Shown here one piece after another: positions 8,791 to 16,936 of a stretch of DNA of 64,000 nucleotides. Source of the DNA: Spirochaeta sp. UBA5339 (GTDB taxonomy: Bacteria > Spirochaetota > Spirochaetia > DSM-2461). The DNA is taken from positions 310,001 to 374,000 of the forward strand of contig DHQL01000009.1 in the NCBI GenBank assembly GCA_002408085.1. Reading direction: 5' to 3'. The position numbers and the translations under genes were made by a program. Under the pieces are notes generated by a model. That model was not told the DNA's origin. It was given only the letters and a program-made list of their open reading frames with translations, and ran no database searches. The number at the start of each line of letters is the position of its first letter. Position 1 is the first letter of the stretch.

Positions 8791-9695
8791 ATTCAAATAT
8801 TCTAGTACTAAGTATTCCTCGCTCAGGATCGACATGGGTTTCTGAAATTATAAGTCAGGCTGGTGGTTTAAGATTAATTCATGAGCCAGATAATGAGAAA
8901 ATAAGGTTAATAGCAAGAGCGGCAAAAAATAAAACTCATAGGTTTTATTCTGAGGAAGAATTTAAATCATCAAAAATTAATGATCTTTGGTCAACTATAT
9001 TGTTAGAAAACTATGATAGATCATATATAACAGAATATCTTGATAATTTTCTGAATAAAAAAAAGTCAAATGTGATAAAAGAAAATAGGCTCTATACAAA
9101 AAATAAAATTCCATTTGGTAAATATTTAATGAAAAAGAGTACTTCAAGGTTAGTTGTAAAAAGTGTTCATGGAGTATTTGCATTAAAATCAATACTTTCA
9201 ATCGGGGATTTTAAGGTTATAATTCCGATTAGACATCCAGCTAATGTTTTTGCAAGCTATAAAAGACTGAACTTGAATGATGCAGGTAGGATATTTGAAA
9301 AAGAGAACTATTTGAACTCATATATTCCAAAAAAAGAATTTAGTAAGATATCTGAATCATCAGATTTATCCAGAATAATTTCACAAATTGCATATCAATA
9401 TAAATACATTTTTGATGTAAAAGAACTTTTTAAAGATAGAGTTTTAATCGTAGAACATGAAAAAATCTGTGAAGATCCAAATTTTTGGTTTGAAAAGATT
9501 TTTGATTTTTGTGATATTCAATTTTCTGAAAAAGTGAAAATTGCTATAGATCAAAGAAATCAAAGTGGTTCTGGTTTCGCAACTAATCGTCTTATGAGTG
9601 AGCTGAAAAATAAATATAAACAAGATTTATGTGAGAGCGAAATTGATGAAATTAGGAATTTGTATCAAAAAATCGAAAAAAATTACAAGTGGTAA
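8787..9695 (+). CDS. Sulfotransferase-family protein (PAPS-dependent, predicted)
   Basis: The 302-residue protein opens with SIPRSGSTW at residues 9-17, the 5'-phosphosulfate-binding loop of PAPS sulfotransferases. The 3'-phosphate motif appears as VIIPIRHPANVFASYKRL, with the conserved Arg and Ser. EPDNEK after the first motif and IVEHEKICEDP later are also usual for the family. It probably transfers sulfate to a glycan, with PAPS from the cysD-cysNC products upstream. The ATGA overlap with the flippase suggests coupled translation. The gene is AT-rich like its neighbours. The acceptor sugar cannot be read from the sequence. Confidence 0.85.
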   Translation: MNSNILVLSIPRSGSTWVSEIISQAGGLRLIHEPDNEKIRLIARAAKNKTHRFYSEEEFKSSKINDLWSTILLENYDRSYITEYLDNFLNKKKSNVIKENRLYTKNKIPFGKYLMKKSTSRLVVKSVHGVFALKSILSIGDFKVIIPIRHPANVFASYKRLNLNDAGRIFEKENYLNSYIPKKEFSKISESSDLSRIISQIAYQYKYIFDVKELFKDRVLIVEHEKICEDPNFWFEKIFDFCDIQFSEKVKIAIDQRNQSGSGFATNRLMSELKNKYKQDLCESEIDEIRNLYQKIEKNYKW

Positions 9696-9698
9696 ATT

Positions 9699-10544
9699 AT
9701 GTCAATAAAAGGATTTTTTAATGGATACTATCGTAGCGGTACAAGTGCAATATGGGATTCTGTTAGAAAGGAAAGTAGTATACATTTCTATTATGAACCG
9801 TTAAATAAAAAACGTATTTCAGAAAACATCTATGACACTCCTCAAAATAACAAGCTTCATGATTTATATCTTTGGGAAGAATATCATAAAATGGATGATA
9901 ATTTAAAAACACAGTTACTAATCAAAATGAAGGCTTTAAATCTGTATAATAAAGAATCTGTTAATGATTTATTCAGTTTTTATGATTCTTTTGATGATGA
10001 CGTATATATGCAAACAAATCGATTAGATTTTATTCCTCAAGATAGTTATAATACTTTTATTCATATAGTACGTAATTTTGAAGATGTATATAGTTCTTTT
10101 CTGAATATTTTCAGTAAAAGATACTTTGGTATTTATAAAAAGTTCAAAAAAATTAAACATAGATTGTTTAATCCATACTTATTTTCAGAAATGTGGAATA
10201 TTAAAGAATATGTAGAGAAAAATATTGATATTTTTCCAGAGTTTAATTCTGCATTAAAGTTAAGTAATAGAGAATATCATTTTTTATCCTGGTTAATATT
10301 TAATTATAAAATTTGTTGTTTAGAAAAGTGTAAAAATATAATCATTTACGAAAGTGTTGTACAAAATAATCATATTTTAAATAGTATTATTAAAGATGCT
10401 TGGGGAATTGATATTATAATTAATTCAATAAAAAATAATGAATCTTGTATTGACGATTTTTATTTATCAGAAACCGTTGAATTATCACGAAAATTAAATT
10501 TATATGACAGATATCAATCTTTATTGAAAGTGTGTTTAAAATGA
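9699..10544 (+). CDS. Divergent sulfotransferase-like protein
   Basis: Residues 10-17 read YYRSGTSA, in the place and form of the 5'-phosphosulfate loop but without the usual Pro before Arg. FYYEPLNKK follows as in sulfotransferases. A second match, FIHIVRNFEDVYSSFLNIF, fits the Arg...Ser pattern of the 3'-phosphate site. At 281 residues the length is right. The rest is unlike the neighbouring sulfotransferases and rich in aromatic and Asn/Lys residues. Its place between two clear glycan genes supports a sulfation role, possibly at a different position. It could have lost activity; this cannot be settled by reading. Confidence 0.6.
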   Translation: MSIKGFFNGYYRSGTSAIWDSVRKESSIHFYYEPLNKKRISENIYDTPQNNKLHDLYLWEEYHKMDDNLKTQLLIKMKALNLYNKESVNDLFSFYDSFDDDVYMQTNRLDFIPQDSYNTFIHIVRNFEDVYSSFLNIFSKRYFGIYKKFKKIKHRLFNPYLFSEMWNIKEYVEKNIDIFPEFNSALKLSNREYHFLSWLIFNYKICCLEKCKNIIIYESVVQNNHILNSIIKDAWGIDIIINSIKNNESCIDDFYLSETVELSRKLNLYDRYQSLLKVCLK

Positions 10545-11509
10545 ATAAACTTATTGTATATCCTCCAGCGAGAAATGTTAATAATAGCTATATACAGAAT
10601 CTTGTTGATAGTCTTCGTCTTTTTTTAAATAGTGTAGCAAATGATTATGATTTTAAAAAAGTAATTTTTAATCTTTTTTCATTTAAAGATTGTGTCCTAA
10701 TTTTGAATTGGTATGAAAATAAATCTAAAAATGTTTTTTATTTTCTAATTTCTATTTTTGCAATTAAAATTTTAAAATTCAGGAAAAATAAAATTTACTT
10801 TGTCTTTCATAACTTAAAGTCACATGATAATAATAAATATAAAAATAAAATGATACTTTTTTTATTAAGAATATCCGATAAGACTATCATTCATAATATT
10901 GAATCTGAAAAGAAAATTGAAAATGTTTCAGATATATTATATTTTCCACACCCTTTATATAATATCACAAACATTTCTTCAAATAATAAAAGTAAAATTT
11001 TGAATTTGTGTATATTTGGTAAAATTGAAAAATATAAGCAAGTATCAGAGTTTTTAAAATATTTTAATTCAATCGATCACTCAGGTGTTAAAGTATCAAT
11101 TATTGGTAATGTTAAGTCAGAGAAGTTGAAAAATGAAATTATTGCTGAGATTAATGATGATGTAAGTGTTGAATTCGGTTTTTTTCCAGAAGATAAGCTA
11201 GGAGAATTGGGTAAGTATGATTACTTTTTGATCACAAATTCTGAAGATAGTTGTTTAAACTCAGGGGTTTTATCTCTTGCTTTTTCTCTTGGTAGACCTG
11301 TTATCGTTCCTAATTATGAGGTTTTTAAGATTTATGACAATAAAAGTTATATTAGTAAATATGATGTTTTTTATGGACTGGAAGATGTTTTTCAGAAGTT
11401 AAAATCTGAGTCTGTATCACAATATACTATTAAATGTAACGAATGTATTATTGATAATATGAGTAGTCAATGGAAAGACTTCGCAAAAAAGATTGTTGAG
11501 ACATTATAG
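10541..11509 (+). CDS. Glycosyltransferase, GT-B-like
   Basis: About 322 residues. The C-terminal half has the GT-B donor-site pattern: LCIFGKIEKYKQVSEFLKYF as the opening strand and helix, then ITNSEDSCLNSGVLSLAFSLGRPVIVPNYEVF, where a Ser/Glu-rich loop is followed by a helix and a Pro-Val-Ile strand. The N-terminal half resembles GT4/GT1 acceptor domains (VFHNLKSH, TIIHNIESEKKI). The frame is open from a GTG at 10532, but the ATG at 10541 overlaps the upstream TGA (ATGA) and is the likely start. It probably adds one sugar to the sulfated repeat unit. The donor is unknown. Confidence 0.7.
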   Translation: MNKLIVYPPARNVNNSYIQNLVDSLRLFLNSVANDYDFKKVIFNLFSFKDCVLILNWYENKSKNVFYFLISIFAIKILKFRKNKIYFVFHNLKSHDNNKYKNKMILFLLRISDKTIIHNIESEKKIENVSDILYFPHPLYNITNISSNNKSKILNLCIFGKIEKYKQVSEFLKYFNSIDHSGVKVSIIGNVKSEKLKNEIIAEINDDVSVEFGFFPEDKLGELGKYDYFLITNSEDSCLNSGVLSLAFSLGRPVIVPNYEVFKIYDNKSYISKYDVFYGLEDVFQKLKSESVSQYTIKCNECIIDNMSSQWKDFAKKIVETL

Positions 11510-11590
11510 TAAATTTATTTTTTAATTTTTGTTCGGAATATAAATTTCTATAATCTATTTATTATACTTGTGCAAAGGATTGTTTTTTAT

Positions 11591-12355
11591 ATGAGATTTT
11601 CATCTAGAGTTTTATTTTTATTGAATGGAAATTTATTTGTTCCTAAAACATTTCTAAATTATTTTGAAAAATATAAAAAATCCTGCTTTATTAACTTAAT
11701 AGGTTTACCAAGATCTGGTACGTCTATTCTTCTTGAAAAATTGAATGAAAGTAATGGAATTTTTATGCTTTATGAACCGATGAATACTGCATTTAGAATT
11801 TTCAGGAATAAAATGATTGATTTTATTCCCTACTATGAATTTGAAAAGAATAGAGAACATCTTTTAGGTATAAAACCAGGAAATTACTCATTTTTTGGGG
11901 AAAAGAGTATATTTGGTTCAGCTAAATTAATGAATTTATCAATTCATTTAAAGATTTTATTAAATAATAATGACAAATTTATTTTGCTGACTAGAGATTC
12001 GAGATCTCGTTATTTATCTTATAAAAAGTGGATTGAGAAAAGGAATGTTCAGTTTAAATATATTGCTTCAGAAAACCCTAAATCAATTGATTATGAAGTA
12101 GCAAGATGGATTAAATTTTATAAATTTTGTAAACGTTTTTCCAACAGAAAAAATGTTCTCATAGTTGATTATGATGATATGATTAGAAATCCAAATATAA
12201 TTTTTGGTATAATTGGTGATTTTTTAAATATTGATTTAAGTGCAATATCGTGTGATGATTTTTTTAATTCCTCCCTTGATAAGTGGAAAAGTGAATTATC
12301 TAGAGAGGAAATTGATTATATTGATTCGAAAACTCGTAAGTACAATAGTTTATAA
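11591..12355 (+). CDS. Sulfotransferase-family protein
   Basis: This third sulfotransferase-fold protein has NLIGLPRSGTSILLEKL near residue 40, a full 5'-phosphosulfate loop, followed by LYEPMN. The 3'-phosphate motif is FILLTRDSRSRYLSYKKW. VLIVDYDDMIRNP later matches the region after the 3' motif in relatives. The start is taken as ATG 11591 with AAAGGA about 11 bases upstream (254 residues); an in-frame GTG at 11570 is possible. An 81-bp very AT-rich gap precedes it, which could hold an internal promoter. The next gene follows after 15 bp. Confidence 0.82.
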   Translation: MRFSSRVLFLLNGNLFVPKTFLNYFEKYKKSCFINLIGLPRSGTSILLEKLNESNGIFMLYEPMNTAFRIFRNKMIDFIPYYEFEKNREHLLGIKPGNYSFFGEKSIFGSAKLMNLSIHLKILLNNNDKFILLTRDSRSRYLSYKKWIEKRNVQFKYIASENPKSIDYEVARWIKFYKFCKRFSNRKNVLIVDYDDMIRNPNIIFGIIGDFLNIDLSAISCDDFFNSSLDKWKSELSREEIDYIDSKTRKYNSL

Positions 12356-12370
12356 ATTTAAGGTATACAT

Positions 12371-13486
12371 ATGAGTATTAAAGATAAGTTCTATAAATCG
12401 GTTAACTCTATTTTGCTTTCTAGCCGTTTATTTTCAGAGTCTAGTAGTTTCTCTTTTAGTGGTTATAATGGCCCTTATTGTGATATGGAAACTCCCGTTA
12501 GAAACACAGCACATAATCTTTTAAGTGCTTCAGTAGCTTATTTCCTTACTGGTGATAAAAAATATAAAGAAATAAGTAATAAATTGTTTCATTATTTGTA
12601 CAATGACTGTCCTTTTAAAGTTGAAGATAGATACATAATGAGACAGTGTGAGGGGAAAGATTCCTGTAATGGTGTAATAGGCCCGGCATGGATAGCAGAG
12701 TCCTTCCATCTTTATGGTGTTATTTTTGATTCCAAAACTGCCAGACAAAAAGCCGCTCAGATTATTCGTGATTGCATTTTTGACGATCAAAAGAGATTAT
12801 GGTACCGTTATGATCCTATTTTGGGACAGCTTAGTTTTGACAGGACCTATAATCATCAGGCTTATTTTGCAGCTGTAGCATGTCAGATCGATGATACTGA
12901 ATTCGTAAAGATGGTTAACTCATTTCTTGATTTTTCACTAGAGAAATCTTTTCAGGTGAATGATAACGGTTTGATTAAGCATACTATTGATTGTATAAAA
13001 CCGGATTTCAGAAGAGATCTATTATCTAAATTATACTTCAAGTATCACTTTCGGAAAGGTAAAAAGATCTATACGCTCGATAAAGAGAAAAGAGACTTAG
13101 GGTATCATCTATACGATCTCTATGCATTGGCACTGCTTCGGTTGAATGTCCCTGAACATGATTTTTGGAAGTCAGAGAAGCTAAAGAAAAGTTTACAGTT
13201 TGTAACAAAGGACTTCCTTGATGGATTAAAAGGAAATAAGTATGCCTATGCCTATAATGCTCCCGGCTTTGAACTTCCTTTAATCAGTTTGGCATTTAAG
13301 GACATTGTTCCCTCATTGGAAGATCTTGTTGAACCTGCTTTTAATAATCAAATTGAATTAACCTGGAATGAGTCATTAAATATGTTTTGCAACTCAACAA
13401 TAGACCCTCTGACTTTAAATGCAAGGATTTATGAATTAGCTCTTTATTTTTATTATGAGAAGAGGTTGAATAATGAACTATCCTGA
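12371..13486 (+). CDS. Predicted helical (alpha/alpha-barrel-like) protein of the glycan locus, unknown function
   Basis: I do not recognise this 371-residue protein. It has no signal peptide and shows repeated amphipathic helix pairs, with motifs such as NTAHNLLSASVAYFLTGDKKYKEI, YNHQAYFAAVACQ and DLGYHLYDLYALALLRL. This kind of layout is found in (alpha/alpha)6-barrel sugar-active proteins such as unsaturated glucuronyl hydrolases and heparinase-like lyases. Conserved-looking charged and aromatic residues (RQCEGKDSCNG, DRTYNHQ) could form a site. Base composition shifts here towards less AT. It overlaps the next glycosyltransferase by 14 bases. A cytoplasmic sugar-modifying or scaffold role is possible; this is inference only. 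Confidence 0.6.
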   Translation: MSIKDKFYKSVNSILLSSRLFSESSSFSFSGYNGPYCDMETPVRNTAHNLLSASVAYFLTGDKKYKEISNKLFHYLYNDCPFKVEDRYIMRQCEGKDSCNGVIGPAWIAESFHLYGVIFDSKTARQKAAQIIRDCIFDDQKRLWYRYDPILGQLSFDRTYNHQAYFAAVACQIDDTEFVKMVNSFLDFSLEKSFQVNDNGLIKHTIDCIKPDFRRDLLSKLYFKYHFRKGKKIYTLDKEKRDLGYHLYDLYALALLRLNVPEHDFWKSEKLKKSLQFVTKDFLDGLKGNKYAYAYNAPGFELPLISLAFKDIVPSLEDLVEPAFNNQIELTWNESLNMFCNSTIDPLTLNARIYELALYFYYEKRLNNELS

Positions 13487-14312
13487 TGTCTCATTGGTTA
13501 TCCCAATTCATAACTCTGAGAAGTATATTGACAGATTACTCTCCGGTATTCGTTCTTTGGAGTACAATGGTCACTTTGAAGTGATTATTGTAGATAATGC
13601 ATCTACTGATCATACCTATGAACAGCTTAAAAAAACAGAGTTTAAGGTACTCTCATGTACAGAGAATCTGTCATCCTATGCTGCAAGGAATGTGGGAATT
13701 GAAGCAGCTCAATATGATTTTATTGCCTTTACAGACGCCGATTGCCTTGTCTCTTCAGATTGGTTGACTAATGGTATCTCTCATTTAGTCTCAAATGAGT
13801 ATGATATTGTTGCCGGAAGAGTGGAATTTGAGTTTTCTGATCCCGATTCCTCATGGGAGATATATGATAGTCTTGTGAATATGGATAACCGTTTCTCCGT
13901 GTCCAGAGGTGAGGCAAAAACGGCAAATGTATTTGTTCGAAAATCCTTATTTGAAAAGTTTAGACTTTTTGATGATAGCGCCAAGTCTGGTGAGGACGTA
14001 AAATGGACCAGTGATATGGTCAAGCAAGGATGCAGGCTTTCATATTGCCATGAGGCTGTCGTCTATCATCCCACAAGACTAAAAGCGGAAACTCTCGTCA
14101 AAGCAAGACGAGTTGGTTCTGGGTCAAGGCATAAATATGGAGCTTTGCTTCTGTTTCTGTTCTTTGTAAAAGGTTTTTTGCCACCGAATCCTTTTAAGTG
14201 GAGATCACTGCTTAAAAGAAAAGAGAGTAAGGTCCCTCTCTGTCGTATTTACTTTCCTGTCTGGTCTGTTGGCATAAATCAATCAATTGGAGTTGTGTCT
14301 GGTGGCAATTGA
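13473..14312 (+). CDS. Glycosyltransferase family 2
   Basis: A GT-A fold transferase of 279 residues. SLVIPIHNSEKYIDRLLSGI opens the nucleotide-binding domain, VIIVDNASTDHT follows, and FTDADC supplies the metal-binding DxD motif. EDVKWTSDMVKQG fits the catalytic-base region. The C-terminus has one hydrophobic stretch (LLLFLFFVKGFL) that may hold it at the membrane. The ATG lies inside the end of the previous gene, implying translational coupling. It likely extends the repeat unit on the cytoplasmic face. The sugar specificity is unknown. Confidence 0.87.
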   Translation: MNYPDVSLVIPIHNSEKYIDRLLSGIRSLEYNGHFEVIIVDNASTDHTYEQLKKTEFKVLSCTENLSSYAARNVGIEAAQYDFIAFTDADCLVSSDWLTNGISHLVSNEYDIVAGRVEFEFSDPDSSWEIYDSLVNMDNRFSVSRGEAKTANVFVRKSLFEKFRLFDDSAKSGEDVKWTSDMVKQGCRLSYCHEAVVYHPTRLKAETLVKARRVGSGSRHKYGALLLFLFFVKGFLPPNPFKWRSLLKRKESKVPLCRIYFPVWSVGINQSIGVVSGGN

Positions 14313-15126
14313 AACAAAAGATAGGGTAGATGGACTCCTTGTTGTTATTCCGATTGTGAATGATAATCCTTTTTTTTCAGAATGTCTTGAATCACTTGAT
14401 AAACAGACTCTGGATAAGAATAAATTTACACTGTTTCTTTCGGTCAATAACCGAACTCCTGATGTAGTTAATGATATTAAAAAAAGAGTATCATCCTATG
14501 AGTTCGACTATGTTATAGAGTATTCGGATATACTGAATTCTGGGAATGCCAGAAATCTTGGGTTAGCTTATGCTCAGCAGAATGGCTTTGATTATCTGGT
14601 TTTTATCGATGACGATGATTTAATATCTGAGAGTTATCTGGGTGAACTGCTTTCAAAAATCAGTTTTTCAACATTCGATATTGTTGTTTCCAATGTAATG
14701 TTCAGAGTCGGAGATTCTGATGAAGATCATCCCTATGCTGAAGATTACAGAAAGAAAGACACCAGTTCAATGTTCAAGGTTCGCAGGTTTTTCAATTCTC
14801 CCTGGATGAAGATATTCAGGGTCGGGACTATAGGGGAATATCGTTTTCCTGATCTTAAGAGAAGTCAGGATGTAGTTTTTATGACAAGGTTGAGCCGTGA
14901 AATCAAGAGTATCGGCTTTACTGGTGATGAATCAATATATTACGTTCGAAAAAGATTAGATTCTACTAGCCGAAAGAAGCAGAATTTTTTTTATGAGCTC
15001 TATTATCGTTTTATTGTTGTGTTTAAGTATATACTCCCCTTGATTTTCAAAAAGGGGTACAGTATAAAGTTTCTTTTATCAAGATGTTTGGCTCAATTAA
15101 TTTTAATTGTGAAAAACAGTTTTTAG
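14302..15126 (+). CDS. Glycosyltransferase family 2
   Basis: A second GT2 enzyme, about 274 residues. LVVIPIVNDNPFFSECLESLDKQTL gives the N-terminal strand and helix, and FIDDDDLISESYL the acidic metal site. RSQDVVFMTRLSREI matches the region of the catalytic base. The frame is open from TTG 14287, but GTG 14302, with GGAG nine bases upstream, is the more probable start. It overlaps the previous gene's end by 11 bases. The C-terminal 40 residues are basic and hydrophobic, suggesting peripheral membrane contact. Confidence 0.85.
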   Translation: MAIETKDRVDGLLVVIPIVNDNPFFSECLESLDKQTLDKNKFTLFLSVNNRTPDVVNDIKKRVSSYEFDYVIEYSDILNSGNARNLGLAYAQQNGFDYLVFIDDDDLISESYLGELLSKISFSTFDIVVSNVMFRVGDSDEDHPYAEDYRKKDTSSMFKVRRFFNSPWMKIFRVGTIGEYRFPDLKRSQDVVFMTRLSREIKSIGFTGDESIYYVRKRLDSTSRKKQNFFYELYYRFIVVFKYILPLIFKKGYSIKFLLSRCLAQLILIVKNSF

Positions 15127-15173
15127 CTTTATTTCATTTTTGCATTTGCTAAGGGCAGATCTCAGGAGTTTCT

Positions 15174-15917
15174 TTGGACATCAAAATATCAATAGTTATC
15201 CCGTTGTATAATGCGCAGACCTATCTTGAGAGAACTCTAACTTCAATAAAAGAGCAAACTTTTGGGGATTTTGAGGTGCTAATAGTTGATGATTGCAGTA
15301 CGGATCAATCTTTGGAGATCGCTAGAGAGTTTGCCGCAAGTGATGACAGGTTTACTGTTTTCACCAATGAGGAAAACTCCGGTAAAGCATATGTTTTAAA
15401 GAATTATCTCGGTCGAACAGAGGGCAAATATATTGCGTTTATTGATGCTGATGATTTTTGGGACAGGACTAAACTTGAGAAGCAGTTTACACTGATGGAA
15501 GAACATAATTACCTTCTCAGTTATACTGCCTATGACAAAGTGAATGCTGATTTTGAAACTATTAAAACGATCCATGCTTCCTATTCTGTGAACTATCTTG
15601 ATATGTTGAAGTACTGCAGGGTTGGATATTCTACAGTCATGATTGAGCGAAGTGTTCTGGATAGGGTATCGATTCCAGATCTAAGGAAGCGGCAGGACTA
15701 CGCGTTGTGGTTAAAACTGTCAAAGAATGATGATTTTTATGGACTGGATGAATCTTTGACAAAGTATACTATTCATAATAACTCTCTTTCACGAAATAAA
15801 GTCCGCCTGGTAAAATGGAACTGGCGAGTATACAGATATTCTGAAGGACTGGGTTTGTTCGAATCTTTGTATTATCTATTATGGGATGTTTTAAGTAAGT
15901 TATTATTGATAAAATAA
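15174..15917 (+). CDS. Glycosyltransferase family 2
   Basis: The third consecutive GT2 enzyme, 247 residues: KISIVIPLYNAQTYLERTLTSIKEQTF, VLIVDDCSTDQS and FIDADDFWDR show the nucleotide site and DxD motif. RKRQDYALWLKLSK fits the ED-type catalytic region with Gln-Asp in place of Glu-Asp, common in this subfamily. The start is TTG with AGGAG six bases upstream. The C-terminus (GLFESLYYLLWDVL) resembles WcaA/RfbF-like transferases of O-antigen clusters. It probably completes the repeat unit before export. Confidence 0.88.
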   Translation: MDIKISIVIPLYNAQTYLERTLTSIKEQTFGDFEVLIVDDCSTDQSLEIAREFAASDDRFTVFTNEENSGKAYVLKNYLGRTEGKYIAFIDADDFWDRTKLEKQFTLMEEHNYLLSYTAYDKVNADFETIKTIHASYSVNYLDMLKYCRVGYSTVMIERSVLDRVSIPDLRKRQDYALWLKLSKNDDFYGLDESLTKYTIHNNSLSRNKVRLVKWNWRVYRYSEGLGLFESLYYLLWDVLSKLLLIK

Positions 15918-15940
15918 TCAACCTTATAATATAATGCCCC

Positions 15941-16924
15941 ATGACTTCTGAGCTTTTATATTACTTATTGATTTATACTATCGGAATTCTCTTTTCGATC
16001 ACCTATATTCAATATGATCTACGATCATTTCTGTTTTATCTTCTTATTGTAACAATCTTCTCAATAATAACCAGGTATTCCGGTTTTGATAAAGATATGA
16101 TCAACTATGCTGACCGGTTAAGTTCTACCTCGTTGTCTTTCTACTATTTACGGGAACCATTTATATGGCTTCTTTCAAGAGGTCTATTCAGGCTGCTAGG
16201 GTCTGCTGAAACTACATTTATATTATTTGATATTTTCAGCTTCATATTGATATATAAATCAATGAAAAACTTTAACTTCCCGTTTTACACTATTTTTATT
16301 TTTATTTTATTCTTTACCTCTATTCTCGGGTTAAACAATATTTACAGACAGTATATGGCATTTTGCTTTATTTTATATTTTTTGTCTCTCTGCTATAGAG
16401 GTACAAATATAGTTTTTTCCGGTATTGTTTTTATATTTGCAGTTTTATCTCATAATGTGGCTGCATTGTTTGCTCCAGTATTTTTTGTTTATTATAAAGG
16501 GAGTAAAAGGAAGCTTTTCTTTTTTATCAGTTCAGCAGTTATTTTACTATTGCTTCCTGTAGCTGCAGCAACGAAATCTGATGCAGAAACTGGCCGAGTC
16601 AGCATCAAACTGTATCTATTTATTCAGATTTTGTTTTTTCTGTTTTTTACATTTAATAAATTAAGAAACTTTGATAAGGTCTCTAAACTTTGGAGTCTTG
16701 CTATTTGTTATATGATTGCTTTAACTCTGGTTGCGGATCTGTTTATGGGGTCAGCTCAATCTAAAAGGATCGGTATGCTCTCCCTGTCAATCTGTTTAAT
16801 TCCATTAATTGATGTTATTGAGAGTAAATACAAACCAACGATTTTTGCGCGAATACTCGCGCTGACAATCTTGACGGCTCCAACGTTGCTGTTTTACAGT
16901 TCTAGATCATTTTTACTAACATAA
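15941..16924 (+). CDS. EpsG-family / Wzy-like polysaccharide polymerase
   Basis: A 327-residue polytopic membrane protein with about nine or ten hydrophobic helices. The pattern FDIFSFILIYKSMKN, then NNIYRQYMAFCFILYFLSL and a later SHNVAALFAPVFF, is the EpsG arrangement, with the conserved R-Q and S-H around mid-protein. EpsG and Wzy proteins join flipped repeat units at the outer face of the inner membrane. It has the flippase upstream and the Wzz-like gene directly after. No other polymerase is seen in the window, so it may serve one or both glycan regions. Confidence 0.82.
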   Translation: MTSELLYYLLIYTIGILFSITYIQYDLRSFLFYLLIVTIFSIITRYSGFDKDMINYADRLSSTSLSFYYLREPFIWLLSRGLFRLLGSAETTFILFDIFSFILIYKSMKNFNFPFYTIFIFILFFTSILGLNNIYRQYMAFCFILYFLSLCYRGTNIVFSGIVFIFAVLSHNVAALFAPVFFVYYKGSKRKLFFFISSAVILLLLPVAAATKSDAETGRVSIKLYLFIQILFFLFFTFNKLRNFDKVSKLWSLAICYMIALTLVADLFMGSAQSKRIGMLSLSICLIPLIDVIESKYKPTIFARILALTILTAPTLLFYSSRSFLLT

Positions 16925-16936
16925 TCAGGAGAAATT

